64,000 nt of DNA from JBJXFE01 sp046153875. Its GTDB lineage: Bacteria > Planctomycetota > Phycisphaerae > Phycisphaerales > UBA1924. The notes under the pieces were generated by a model. The model had not been told where the DNA came from, did no database searches, and saw only the letters and a program-made list of their open reading frames with translations. The first letter of the stretch is position 1. Each line of letters opens with the position of its first letter. The stretch spans positions 62,001 to 126,000 of the forward strand of contig JBJXFE010000009.1 in the NCBI GenBank assembly GCA_046153875.1, read 5' to 3'. This document shows, in pieces, positions 8,843 through 17,627 of this stretch. A program made the translations under genes and the position numbers.

Positions 8843-9365
8843 GAAGAGGTGAGCAGGTGAAGAGGTGACCAGGTGATCGCGGCCGCAGGTTCACGGACCG
8901 CGCCGAGCACGCCGTGCCGCAGCAGGAGACACGGGCAGCACCCAGGTATCGGCGTGCGTGATCATGCCGACCAGCGTCTTGAGGATCGCCTCGTAGGCCG
9001 CGTACAGCGTGCGCGCCGCGGGACGTTCCAGATAGCCGCACTTTACGGCGTACTCCAGCCAGTCCTGCGTCTCCGCGGCCTCGGCCTCGGCGTCGTTGAG
9101 CTTGGCCACGAACGCGGCCTCGTAGCGCCGCTTGCGCCACGCCTCCGTGATGTTCGTCGTCACCGACCGCGAGGACCGGCGGATCTGGTCGGTGAGCGAG
9201 TACGTCTCCTCCCGCGGGAACGACCGCGAATGACCGAAGATCTCCATCGACGCGTCGAACGCGCGACGCCAGACGTTCAACTCGCGATGCGACCGGATCA
9301 ACTTTCCCTCGCCCATACCTACCTCACCTCTTCACCTGCTCACCTCTTCACCTGCTCACCTCTTC
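8843..9365 (-). mobile_element. Four-helix-bundle cassette bounded by inverted repeat arms
   Basis: The left arm (8843-8876, GAAGAGGTGAGCAGGTGA and continuing) and the right arm (9332-9365) are inverted copies of 34 nt with one mismatch, each built from the words AGGTGAGC and AGGTGAAG. They enclose one complete S23-type four-helix-bundle gene. The right arm runs over the stop codon of the upstream binding-protein gene, and the left arm ends 25 nt before the permease start, so the cassette fills the space between two operon genes. In RNA the arms could pair to hold the small ORF in a loop, as in 23S rRNA intervening sequences. Calling it mobile is an inference, supported by a shrunken copy at 32931-33039. 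Confidence 0.6.
8891..9316 (-). CDS. Four-helix-bundle protein (S23/rRNA intervening-sequence family)
   Basis: A 141-residue all-helical protein. The start HRELNVWRRAFDASMEIF, the middle TDQIRRSSRSVTTNITEAW and the segment KLNDAEAEAAETQDWLEYA are the recognisable signature of the S23 / four-helix-bundle family, which assembles as pentamers. Members are best known from intervening sequences inside 23S rRNA genes and as relatives of the Avd protein of diversity-generating retroelements; the molecular role is not settled. No reverse transcriptase or rRNA is near. The gene sits wholly within inverted repeat arms between two ABC transporter genes and is read in the same direction as them. The last codons give RRARRGP then stop. 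Confidence 0.9.
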   Translation of the reverse strand: MGEGKLIRSHRELNVWRRAFDASMEIFGHSRSFPREETYSLTDQIRRSSRSVTTNITEAWRKRRYEAAFVAKLNDAEAEAAETQDWLEYAVKCGYLERPAARTLYAAYEAILKTLVGMITHADTWVLPVSPAAARRARRGP

Positions 9366-11293
9366 CCGCTCCGCACCACCTTCGGCACATCATCGCCCTT
9401 GCCGTCCCCGAACACGTCGATCAGGTGCAGCATCTGGTCCGCGCGCGGGTGCGGGTTCAGCCCCGTGAACTCGTCCGCGTCGAAAAGGTACAGCGTCACG
9501 TAGTGGTACAGCGGGATCACCGGAAGGTCCTCCTCCATAATGAGCCGCTCGGCCTCGGTCAGGATCGCCAGCCGCGCCCCCGGGTCCGTCTCGGCCGCGG
9601 CCCGGTCCATCAGCCCGTCATACGCCGCGCTGGAGTACTTGCGGTCGTTGTTCCCGTCGCCCGTGCGTGAAAGGTCGAGGAACGTCGTCGGGTCGCCGTA
9701 GTCCCCATACCACCCGCCGCGCCCCGTGACGTAGTTGCCGTTGACCAGGTCGTCTTTAAAAACCTTGATCTCCTTCTGGGCGAGCGTGACCGGCACGCCC
9801 AGGTGCTCCTCCCAGTTGCGGGCAAGGGTCTGCGCGACCAGGTCGTGGCCCGAGTCCTTGTTGAAGAGCAGTTCGACCGTAGGAAACTGCTTCGGGTCGG
9901 GGTAGCCCGCGTCGCGGAGCAGGCCGCGGGCGCGTTCGATCCACGCCCGCCGCGCATCGGCGTCGGCGAAGTCCGACACGCAGTCGATCCCGCGCGGCTC
10001 GCGGTAATCACCGATCGAGCCCGGCGGCGTCAGCGTCCGGGCCACCGGCTCGCCGCAGCGCTTGACGTTGTCCACGATGGCCCGCTTGTCCACGACCATC
10101 GCGAACGCCCGGCGCACCCGCGCGTCGTGGAACGGGTTCACCCGCCCATCGGGCAGTCGCGGGCGGCAGTTGAAGTTCCAGAAGAACGTCCCGAACGTCG
10201 GGATCGCGTGGATGTTCTTCCGCGGGTCATCGCTCAGACGCCGGTCAATCTCGAACTGGTCCAGCCCCTGCGCCCGGAGTGAGTCCAGCTCCGCCCGGTG
10301 CTCGGCGTAGAAGCGCAGCTTGTCCGCCCACATGTCGCCCTTGTACGACGGCGTCACGTCGCTCACCCAGTCCGCCGCGCCCGTCTTGAACGCCAGAACC
10401 GCCGCGTTCCCGTCCGTCACCGACGGCATCGCGATGGAATCCACGCCCAGGGCGTCGCGGTTCCAGTAGTGCGGGCTCTTCTCCAGCCGCATGTCGCGCT
10501 TGAAGCGCCACACCGTCAGCACCATCGGCCCGTTGGACACGAGCAGCGGCGGCTTGGTCCACCCGTGCCCGCACTCCATCCGGCCCGAGTCCGGGTCGAG
10601 CGTCTCATGTCCTTTCACGAGCGGCGGGTACACCGGGTGGAACACCGGCATAGCGCACAGGTCGAGAAAGTACGGCGTCGGCAGGCGGAGCTTCACGATC
10701 AGCGTGCGCTCGTCCGGGGCCCTGAGCCGGACCAGTTCGGCAAACTTCGCCTCCGTCTCGCGCCACAGCGCCCGCGCCTCGCCCGGGCCGTCGAACGTCC
10801 CCCCCGGCGTCGAGGCCGCCCGTGCACGCCGCGCCGCGAACCCCTTCAGCGCGTCCGCCCGCCACGCGAAGAACTCCGCGCCGCCCTCGATCAACTGAAA
10901 CTGCCCGGTGTAGTCGCAGGCCGTCTCGGGCAGCAGCGCCCGCCGCCACGAGTACACAAAGTCCCCGGCCGTCACCGCGTCACCGTTCGACCACCGCGCA
11001 TCGGCCCGCAGGTGGAACACGTACTCGCGCGCGTCGTCCGAAACCTCCCATCGCTCCGCGACGCCCGGAATCGGGTCGTACCCGGGGCTGAACACGTCGC
11101 GCCGAACAAGCCCTTCGAACAGCGCGTTCGCCGCCCGGAAGTCCTGGACCCAGCTCATGCGCTGGAGGTCGAGCGTGGTCACATCGCCACGATTGATGAA
11201 GGTGAGATCCGCGGTTGCCTGCGGACGATCAGAGAGCACCGCGACTGCGATGACCCCAAGCAGCAGCAGGAACGGTACGGCGAGGCGCGCCAT
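9356..11293 (-). CDS. ABC transporter substrate-binding protein, peptide (SBP_bac_5) family
   Basis: A 645-residue extracytoplasmic solute-binding protein of the OppA/DppA class. An N-terminal hydrophobic segment (residues 5-20) without an obvious lipobox suggests either a signal peptide or a membrane anchor. The family fold is evident from NRGDVTTLDLQRMSW near the N-terminus, GVAERWEVSDDAREYVFHL, the WSNGDAVTAGDFVYSWRR segment that follows, and the C-terminal LPVIPLYHYVTLYLF. It would capture oligopeptides for import through a permease such as the one at 7810-8817, which follows across the four-helix-bundle cassette. Its stop codon (9356-9358) is supplied by the right arm of that cassette. 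It is longer than most OppA proteins, with an insert near residues 145-185 (FDGPGEARALWRETEAKF). Confidence 0.9.
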   Translation of the reverse strand: MARLAVPFLLLLGVIAVAVLSDRPQATADLTFINRGDVTTLDLQRMSWVQDFRAANALFEGLVRRDVFSPGYDPIPGVAERWEVSDDAREYVFHLRADARWSNGDAVTAGDFVYSWRRALLPETACDYTGQFQLIEGGAEFFAWRADALKGFAARRARAASTPGGTFDGPGEARALWRETEAKFAELVRLRAPDERTLIVKLRLPTPYFLDLCAMPVFHPVYPPLVKGHETLDPDSGRMECGHGWTKPPLLVSNGPMVLTVWRFKRDMRLEKSPHYWNRDALGVDSIAMPSVTDGNAAVLAFKTGAADWVSDVTPSYKGDMWADKLRFYAEHRAELDSLRAQGLDQFEIDRRLSDDPRKNIHAIPTFGTFFWNFNCRPRLPDGRVNPFHDARVRRAFAMVVDKRAIVDNVKRCGEPVARTLTPPGSIGDYREPRGIDCVSDFADADARRAWIERARGLLRDAGYPDPKQFPTVELLFNKDSGHDLVAQTLARNWEEHLGVPVTLAQKEIKVFKDDLVNGNYVTGRGGWYGDYGDPTTFLDLSRTGDGNNDRKYSSAAYDGLMDRAAAETDPGARLAILTEAERLIMEEDLPVIPLYHYVTLYLFDADEFTGLNPHPRADQMLHLIDVFGDGKGDDVPKVVRSGKR

Positions 11294-11349
11294 GCGCCCA
11301 GAGGATAACGCCGCCCCGTGACCGGGCGCGGCCGCCCCATCGTCAAGGT

Positions 11350-12495
11350 CTAGCGCGGCAGAAACTCGCTCGCGGGGTACCCGAACGGCGGCTTGGTGAG
11401 CTGCCCGCCCGGCCCGATCAACTCGCGGGCACGCCGGACGAACTGGTTGTCACCCTTCGCGTCGGCCTGCGCGACCCATTCCACGGGCTCGGGCGGCTCG
11501 AAGGCCGATCCGGCGTCAAGACGCGTCGCCGCAAAGAACATCGTCCCCCGCCCCACCTGCACAAGCTGCACGATTACCTTTCGGGCGTCGCGTTTCGCGT
11601 CCGCGACCTGGGGCTCATCGCCCGGCTGAATCTGCTCGAACTGGCCGGCCTCGAGCCGCTGTGCAACGTGCGCCCATGCGCGAGCGCCGAACTTCACGAT
11701 CGGTCTGGTCACGTTGTCGTCGTGGAGATTGAACTGCATGTTCGCCGCGGCGTCACGGAGCGCCCCACCGGCCCGAACGAACGACGGCAGGAACTTATCG
11801 GCGTCCGGTCCGACCGGCAGGGCTCGAAGCCGCTCCCCCGCCCGCGTGGCCAGAACACTCAACCCCTGCTCGCGCAGGCTGCCAAAGCCGTCGCGCGCGA
11901 CCTGACCGGCCGCGATCAGCGACACGACACAGCGGTCGAGAACGAAGGCGTCCGTCTCATCGGCCAGTTGCCGGCCGAGGCGGTCCACGAGGCCGATCGC
12001 ATCCACCGCGGCGATCGCCGGGGACCCGCCGCCGACGGCGGCAAACGTGCGCCCGCACGCCGCGGCCGCGGAATACCGCACCGCCGTCCGCGGGTCGGCC
12101 AGCATCTGATCCAGCACGAGGGCCGACTGGGTCGTCGCTATCCACCCGCACAGGATCAGCGCGTTGATCGCCCGCGGCTCGTTGGCGTCCTGGGCCAGCC
12201 GTCCGAGCGTGGGCGCGAGCAACCCGCTGTACTTGAGCCGGAAGCTGACCGACGCGTTCCTGTTGGTCAGCGGGCGAATGAGCGCCTCGCGCCCCTTCTT
12301 CATGTCCCCTTGATCGTCGGCCTCGAGCATCCGCATGTTCGCCGACGTCCACCGCTCAAGCTCCCGCTCCTGATCGGGCTGGAGCGCCGCGGCCTCCACG
12401 ATCGCGCGGGGCAGGTCGTTCTGGGCCTGCGCCCGGCCCACCCCGAGCAACACACCCGCAAGCACGATCAAAGCAGGGAGTAGAGTCCGGATCAT
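11350..12495 (-). CDS. Secreted HEAT-like helical protein of unknown function
   Basis: A 381-residue protein with a clear signal peptide (MIRTLLPALIVLAGVLLGVGRAQA). The mature part is mostly helical with repeated segments such as NRNASVSFRLKYSG and LADPRTAVRYSAAAACGRTF, which resemble HEAT or armadillo-type repeats (about residues 75-210). No catalytic residues or metal sites are seen. Family function is unknown; a scaffolding role in the periplasm is a guess. It is on the same strand as the transporter genes downstream, 57 nt away from the binding-protein gene. Confidence 0.75.
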   Translation of the reverse strand: MIRTLLPALIVLAGVLLGVGRAQAQNDLPRAIVEAAALQPDQERELERWTSANMRMLEADDQGDMKKGREALIRPLTNRNASVSFRLKYSGLLAPTLGRLAQDANEPRAINALILCGWIATTQSALVLDQMLADPRTAVRYSAAAACGRTFAAVGGGSPAIAAVDAIGLVDRLGRQLADETDAFVLDRCVVSLIAAGQVARDGFGSLREQGLSVLATRAGERLRALPVGPDADKFLPSFVRAGGALRDAAANMQFNLHDDNVTRPIVKFGARAWAHVAQRLEAGQFEQIQPGDEPQVADAKRDARKVIVQLVQVGRGTMFFAATRLDAGSAFEPPEPVEWVAQADAKGDNQFVRRARELIGPGGQLTKPPFGYPASEFLPR

Positions 12496-12780
12496 TCGTG
12501 CCTTCGTGAAAGGTCGTCCGTCCGGTGCTCGGCCATGGCCCGCGCCCGCCGTGGGGTCAACCGGGCCGCGCCCCGCGCCGCGGACACATCCGGTGTCCGG
12601 CGCGCCGGGCTCGGCGTCGCGTCCGGCCTATCCCTGGCTTGAGCGGCCCGGGATTGCCCGGCCGCCGTCTCCGCCCCCCCGGACCTGGGCCCGGAAGAGG
12701 ACCGGAAACCTATCAGTACACGGGGAGGTGGTCAACTGGCGTCCCTCCCCGGTTCGCACGCGGCCGCCGCGGTTCGGTGG
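12496..12780. other. Intergenic region, no gene seen
   Basis: This 285-nt stretch separates two minus-strand genes. It is extremely G+C-rich. A 7-bp palindrome (CGGACAC / GTGTCCG around 12581-12597) is present but has no T-run, so it is not called as a terminator. Promoter elements for the gene at 11350-12495 should lie here but none is clear. Confidence 0.5.
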
Positions 12781-13755
12781 TCAGTACACCTCCATGAACA
12801 CCCGGCGCGTGGGGCGGACGAGCTTGTGGATCATCGTTCGTTCCCACGAATCCGGGGCTCCCGCGGCGCCGTCGACGTGGAGGTACCTCTCAAGAGCGTC
12901 GGGTTTCAGGGCCCGGGCCAGCCCTTGGAGGACCCCCAGTTCCATCCCCGACAGTCCGCACACGTACACCAACCCACGCGCCGACGAGAGAACCGCCGCC
13001 AGCTCGTCACGGTGCGAGCGCAGCCGATCCTGGACGTACATTGAATCGCCGCCGTCCTCCTGGCGTTCACGGCTCAGCGCGGTGAGGTACCGGAAGTTGG
13101 CGCTCCGAGCGGCCAGGCGGCGCAGCTCCTCGTCGTAGATCAGATCGTTGGCGTAGGGCACCCCCATGACGAGCGCGATCTTCGAGGGTGTCCCAGCCTC
13201 CAGAAGGTCGAGGATCATCCCTCGGAACGGCGCGATGCCGGTGCCCGTGGCAAAAAAAACGTAGTCGTGGGCCCCCGCGTTCGCCGGCAGGACGAACCGC
13301 TTGCCGCTCGGGCCCGTGACCTGAACCGAGTCACCGACCCGGAGGTCGCACAGGAAGTTGGACGCCACGCCAAGGCGGAGCTTGTGCGTTTCGGGGTCTT
13401 CGAAGAGCGCCCGCTTGACGGTGGTCGCAATGACCGTGCCGCGCCCGTCCTCGCCGCGGCTCGGCGAGGCGATTGAATACAGCCGGACCTTGTGCGGCCG
13501 GCCGTGGGCATCGACGCCGGGCGGGATCACGCCGAAGGACTGGCCCGGGCGGAAGTTCCCGGCGAGCTGCGTGCCCTCAACGCGGATCGAGACGTGCCGC
13601 ACGAATCCGGCGCTCTTGGGGCGCGTGCAGCGCTCCGAGCCCACGACCACGCCCGTCCCGGGCGTCGCCGGCATGTGCAGGTGCATCTTGACCTCGGGAA
13701 GCACCGGACCCGGGTCACGCTCGGCGTTGGCCGCATCGTGGGGAGGGGAAGTCAT
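12781..13755 (-). CDS. Plant-type ferredoxin-NADP(+) reductase family protein
   Basis: A 324-residue flavoprotein that would move electrons between NADPH and ferredoxin or flavodoxin. FAD-binding motif RLYSIASPS is near residue 90. The second FAD loop is ASNFLCDLRVGD. NADP-binding segments are ATGTGIAPFRGM (near residue 170) and YVCGLSGMELGV (near residue 280). The chain ends in VFMEVY, and the terminal aromatic residue that stacks on the flavin is diagnostic of the plant-type group. The N-terminal 65 residues before the FAD domain resemble a linker rather than a signal peptide. It sits 27 nt downstream of the gene at 13783-15897 on the same strand. The electron partner is not in the window. 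Confidence 0.9.
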   Translation of the reverse strand: MTSPPHDAANAERDPGPVLPEVKMHLHMPATPGTGVVVGSERCTRPKSAGFVRHVSIRVEGTQLAGNFRPGQSFGVIPPGVDAHGRPHKVRLYSIASPSRGEDGRGTVIATTVKRALFEDPETHKLRLGVASNFLCDLRVGDSVQVTGPSGKRFVLPANAGAHDYVFFATGTGIAPFRGMILDLLEAGTPSKIALVMGVPYANDLIYDEELRRLAARSANFRYLTALSRERQEDGGDSMYVQDRLRSHRDELAAVLSSARGLVYVCGLSGMELGVLQGLARALKPDALERYLHVDGAAGAPDSWERTMIHKLVRPTRRVFMEVY

Positions 13756-13782
13756 CGCGCTGTGTGACGAATCACCCGCCGT

Positions 13783-15897
13783 TCAACCGCCGCCCGGCCC
13801 GCCGCCGGGCATCCCCGGCATGGCCGGCATCTGGATTCCGAGCTCCTGCATCTTCCCCATGATCTGTCCCATCATCATCATCGAACGCATGTTCATAGCC
13901 TGCATCATGGCGTCGGCGGTGGCGTGCGTGCCGGCCTCGACCTCGCCGGCGACATCGTTCAGCACCTGGGTGATCAGCGGGGCGACGAAGACCATCAGCT
14001 CGCGGTACTTCGGCGCATCCGGCTGTGCCGCGAGCATCTGCTCGACCTCGCTCAGGTCGATGAGCCAGCGCCCGTCCACGCGGATCATCGGGAATCCCTG
14101 GCTTCCCTCGCTCTCATCCGGCGGGAAAACGCGGGCCGTATCGCCGTTGAGCTCCACCCGGAACTGATCCGCGGTCTGGCGGTCGAGTTCAGACATCATC
14201 TCGCTGAACGCGGCGGACGGATCCTCGCCGCCCATCGCCGCCAACGGCGACGCCCCGCCCATCATGGTCGCGAACTGCGCCATGGCGATCTCGACCAGAC
14301 CCTTGGCGAACTTGCTCTGGCAGGCGGTGTTGAGCCGCACGCCGGCCTGCACCAGCGCCGGAGTCGCGTCCAGGACGCGGCGGTTGTCGGCGTTGCTCGC
14401 GTGCAGGTACGTGGGGATTTCATCGAAGCGAGCGCCCTTAAGCGCGGTCAGCAGTTGATCGATGGACTCCTGCGGCGATCCGGGCTCGACCGCGCCACCA
14501 CCGGACCCGCTGCCGGCGCTCTCCCCGCTCGCCGCCCGCATCTCGGCCAGCAAGTCCACCTTCCCGTTCGACGTGACATTGATGCTGCGCGCCAGCCGCT
14601 CGTTGACGCGTTGGAAACGCTCGCGGGCGTCGCCTGTCGATCCCGCGCCCTTGTACGCCTCCACCGCCTCCTGGTACGCGGCCGTCGCGGCATCGAGCGC
14701 CGCGGTCCGCGCCTCGCGCGTTTCGTTCGCCTGCGCCTGATACCGGTTGGCGTTCGGCAGCGGGGGCTTCGATTTCGTCAAGCCTTCGAGCGTTTCCAGC
14801 ACGCGGGCGAGCCCGTGGGCGCGCGCCCAGTGAACGTCGCCGAGCGACTGCTTGGCGCCGCCGGCCGTCAGCAGCGCCATCCCGCGCCCGTTGGCGTCCT
14901 TCGCCCCGGTCTTCGCGGTCGTCGCGGCCTTCTGGTAGCCGGCGACCGCCGCGGCGTAGGGTGCGGCCCCGCCCTCGCCTCCGCCGCGCGCCAACGTCAA
15001 CTCACCCACGAACTTCTCGATGTCCCGGGCCGCCGTCGTCGCCAGGTCGCGCGATGCTTTGACCTGCTCGGCGGCCGTGGCGGCCCGCTGCTGGACCTCA
15101 GTCCTGGTCCTTTCGAGCGAAGCCGTCTGGCTGGTCAGACGATCGATGGCGTTCTGAACCTGGTCCCCCTGCGGCTCGATCACCGCGGCCTGGGCTTCAA
15201 GGTCCGCGGCTTCGCCTTCGAGCCCGTCGGCCTCGCGCCCGATCGCGGCCGCGCGGCGCAGGGTTTCCTCGCCCTTCACCGCGGATTCATTCGACGCCTG
15301 CCGCGACAGCTGCGCCTGCTCGGCGCGCTTGCCGCCCGCGTCCTTGGCCAGCGCCCTGGCCTGGGCCCGCAGTTGGGAGACCCGCCCGTCGATCTCGGCC
15401 TTCTTCGCTCGCTCGGCACGCATCGCGTCCGCCCGCTCGCGCGCCTGAGTGTCAATGTCAGCCAACTCCGGGTTCGGGTCGTACACCGCGGTTGCGGCCT
15501 GCACGTTGTGGTGCTTCCACTCGCGCAGCGCCCCCTCGACCAACGTGAGCGTGTTGAGCGAATCACGCTCGACCTGTGCGGCGTTGTCGGCCTCGGCGTC
15601 CGCCAGCCCGACCTGCGCCTGCGCCAGCAGCACGTACGCCGACGCGTTCTGGCTCGCTGTGCCCTTGCCCGCGAGCGGCTGGAGCGCCTTGACCACGTCG
15701 GTGTAGACCCGCGCCTTGTACGCCTCGGATGCGGCGGCGGACCCGCCGGGGCTGAGGGCCGCGAGCTTGATCGTCGAGGCGCTGATCGCGTCGGCGAGGG
15801 GGCTGTTCTCCTCGCAGCCGGCGGGAGCAAGCCCGACCGCCGCGCCACCCACACACGCCGCCACGCGGGCGGCCCAGCCATTCCGAGTCCAGTTCAT
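13783..15897 (-). CDS. Large coiled-coil envelope protein of unknown function
   Basis: A 704-residue protein with an N-terminal hydrophobic export signal ending PAGCEE; the cysteine could be lipidated, but the lipobox is weak (P at -3). Residues about 60-330 are dominated by Ala/Glu/Gln/Arg heptads such as RAKKAEIDGRVSQLRAQARA and IDRLTSQTASLERTRTEVQQ, indicating a long coiled coil. Residues about 480-640 form a compact domain (DEIPTYLHASNADNRRVLD), and the tail is Met/Gly/Pro-rich (MPAMPGMPGGGPGGG). No enzyme motif is seen and I do not recognise the family. It may start an operon with the ferredoxin reductase gene, 27 nt downstream. A structural role at the cell envelope is a guess. Confidence 0.75.
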   Translation of the reverse strand: MNWTRNGWAARVAACVGGAAVGLAPAGCEENSPLADAISASTIKLAALSPGGSAAASEAYKARVYTDVVKALQPLAGKGTASQNASAYVLLAQAQVGLADAEADNAAQVERDSLNTLTLVEGALREWKHHNVQAATAVYDPNPELADIDTQARERADAMRAERAKKAEIDGRVSQLRAQARALAKDAGGKRAEQAQLSRQASNESAVKGEETLRRAAAIGREADGLEGEAADLEAQAAVIEPQGDQVQNAIDRLTSQTASLERTRTEVQQRAATAAEQVKASRDLATTAARDIEKFVGELTLARGGGEGGAAPYAAAVAGYQKAATTAKTGAKDANGRGMALLTAGGAKQSLGDVHWARAHGLARVLETLEGLTKSKPPLPNANRYQAQANETREARTAALDAATAAYQEAVEAYKGAGSTGDARERFQRVNERLARSINVTSNGKVDLLAEMRAASGESAGSGSGGGAVEPGSPQESIDQLLTALKGARFDEIPTYLHASNADNRRVLDATPALVQAGVRLNTACQSKFAKGLVEIAMAQFATMMGGASPLAAMGGEDPSAAFSEMMSELDRQTADQFRVELNGDTARVFPPDESEGSQGFPMIRVDGRWLIDLSEVEQMLAAQPDAPKYRELMVFVAPLITQVLNDVAGEVEAGTHATADAMMQAMNMRSMMMMGQIMGKMQELGIQMPAMPGMPGGGPGGG

Positions 15898-15984
15898 GCC
15901 GTCAAGCTCCGGGTCTGGTTCTCGTCAGTGTAGCACATCGCGGGCCGGGCTCCGTTCCGCGTCCGCACCCCGATCCGTTCCACG

Positions 15985-17424
15985 TTAACGCCCGGCTTCC
16001 GGTTTCGTGGCGGGAAGCGCGGCCTCGGCGCCGACCGCGCTCGGGGGTTGGTAGTCGATCGGGTACTCCGGGCGCGGGCGGTAGAGCGACTTGATCCACG
16101 CGATCGCGTCGACGAAGCGCGGGTCGTCGGTGTTGCGGAGGGTCGGTCGCCAGACGTCGGCGCCGGTCGCCCCGGGCACGACCGGGTGCGGGCGGATCGA
16201 GTCCTTGCGCGGGAGCGCCATCTGGAGCAGCGGCGAGCGCTGCGGCTCATCGTGGTCGATGAGCGGCGTCCCGTCCGTGAGCTTGAAGCGTTCGAGGATC
16301 AGGAAGTTGGTGTACACGCTCGGATCGCTGTTGGGGCGGTGCGTGCCGAGGAACAGCCGCCCGGCCTCCTCGCCGCCGTGGCACTTCGTCGTCGCGCACG
16401 AGTTGATGAGCCACGTGCGGTGGATGCCGTCGCGGAACCGCTCCATGACCGGAGGGTTGCCGATGACCTTCACGTCGCCGTAGTGGTCGCGGGCCTGGAG
16501 GCGGAACATCAGTTCCAGTTGCTTCGACGGGGTCCAGCGGAGAATCTCCTCGCGCGCCTCCGCGTTGGCGGGCACATACCCCGAACCCGCGTGCTCCTCG
16601 AACACCTCGACCATGGTCTCCCGCGGGATCACGAGCCGGGGGGCCGGGCGGCTCGCCAGGTCGATCTCGTACACCTTGATGATGTTGATCTGCTCGGGCG
16701 TGAGCGTGGGGAACGCGCGTCGCGCGGGCCGCCTCGCGCCGCCGGGCGTGCCCGCCCGATCCGCAGGCGCCCCCCCGCCCACCCCCGCCCGGGCCGCGAG
16801 GTCGCGCTGACCGCGCGCGATCAGCAGCAACGAGCTCGCCGGCGCGTGCCCGGGGCGGACGGCGACGGCCCGTTCGAGTTCCTCAACCGCCAAGGTGTAC
16901 TGCTTGCGCGCGAGCAGCCACTCGGCGATGCGCACGAGGTCATCCGGGTCGCGCCCGTCGATCGCCTCCCGCATCGCGCGGTAGCGTTCGAGCAGCGGCG
17001 GGAGGATTTCGACACGGTCCACGATGTCGGCGGCGAACTTCGTAGGAAGGCCGCCAATGCGGAGCGTGACCCCGCCGCCGCCTCCGCCTTCGCCTTCGCC
17101 TTCTTCGGGCGGCGCAACGATGAACCCTGTGATCCGCCGCCCGTCGCGCAGCCACAGCACGCCCTCGGGCTCTTCGGCCGGAAGCGGCGCTGCCGGCTCG
17201 GCAGCGGTCTCGGGCTGCCCGGCATCACCCTCGGGCGGGTCAATGGGAACAACGGCGGGCGCAGTCGCGCCAGCCTCCGTCGTCTGCGGCTCGACCGGCG
17301 GCGTCGAAGGTGACACCGGGTCCGAGGCCTGACCGCGCGCAACGACGGCCCCGCACCCGACACCGATGCACACGCACCCCACGAGCCTCCACCCGGCGGT
17401 TCGCCCGAGCCTCACAGGCCGCAT
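15985..17424 (-). CDS. Secreted protein with CX4CH motif (possible c-type haem or metal site)
   Basis: A protein of 479 residues from the ATG at 17424; a longer frame starts at 17466. The chosen start puts basic residues directly before a hydrophobic signal (WRLVGCVCIGVGCGAVVA). A low-complexity Pro/Glu region follows (residues about 35-95), then TPR-like sequence (LLARKQYTLAVEELERAVAV). The C-terminal half contains SCATTKCHGGEEAGRLF near residue 360: two cysteines and a following histidine in CX4CH spacing, a rare but documented variant of the haem c motif. The following text (GRLFLGTHRPNSDPSVYTNF) resembles planctomycete cytochrome-like proteins. Haem attachment is therefore possible but unproven. 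It is transcribed away from the tRNA gene. Confidence 0.75.
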   Translation of the reverse strand: MRPVRLGRTAGWRLVGCVCIGVGCGAVVARGQASDPVSPSTPPVEPQTTEAGATAPAVVPIDPPEGDAGQPETAAEPAAPLPAEEPEGVLWLRDGRRITGFIVAPPEEGEGEGGGGGGVTLRIGGLPTKFAADIVDRVEILPPLLERYRAMREAIDGRDPDDLVRIAEWLLARKQYTLAVEELERAVAVRPGHAPASSLLLIARGQRDLAARAGVGGGAPADRAGTPGGARRPARRAFPTLTPEQINIIKVYEIDLASRPAPRLVIPRETMVEVFEEHAGSGYVPANAEAREEILRWTPSKQLELMFRLQARDHYGDVKVIGNPPVMERFRDGIHRTWLINSCATTKCHGGEEAGRLFLGTHRPNSDPSVYTNFLILERFKLTDGTPLIDHDEPQRSPLLQMALPRKDSIRPHPVVPGATGADVWRPTLRNTDDPRFVDAIAWIKSLYRPRPEYPIDYQPPSAVGAEAALPATKPEAGR

Positions 17425-17472
17425 TGTGACCGAAGAGGCGGGAATTGTCCAGACGGGGATCGGCACAGGGCA

Positions 17473-17545
17473 CTAGGGAATGGGCAATGGCGAATGGGCG
17501 ATGAAAAAAAAGGCCCGCGCCCACCCATTGCCCATTGCCTATGGG
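17473..17545. repeat. Inverted word repeat (GGGCAATGG family)
   Basis: The left arm GGGAATGGGCAATGGCGAAT and the right arm CACCCATTGCCCATTGCCTA face each other across a short A-run and G+C-rich spacer. No coding is seen. Confidence 0.65.
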
Positions 17546-17565
17546 CTTCTCGAGCACGATCGCGG

Positions 17566-17600
17566 CAAAAACAAAGCACGCCGCCCGTGACCGAGCGGCG
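17566..17600 (-). terminator. Probable rho-independent terminator after tRNA-Leu
   Basis: On the minus strand a hairpin, CGCCGC...GCGGCG with a 10-nt loop (17579-17600), is followed by TGCTTTGTTTTTG. It lies 28 nt downstream of the tRNA gene. Confidence 0.55.
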
Positions 17601-17627
17601 TCGCGTGGAACCGGCTCACCAACCAAG

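Noticed and set aside
7072..8844. A 590-codon plus-strand frame rich in Arg, His and Pro
   Set aside because: It is antisense to the GH2 and permease genes, with composition typical of shadow frames and no fold.
8891..9316. Avd accessory protein of a diversity-generating retroelement
   Set aside because: The fold is related, but there is no reverse transcriptase, template repeat or variable target gene in the surroundings.
12574..12606. Terminator hairpin upstream of the HEAT-like gene
   Set aside because: The 7-bp stem has no T-run on either strand and the wrong position for ending the upstream gene.
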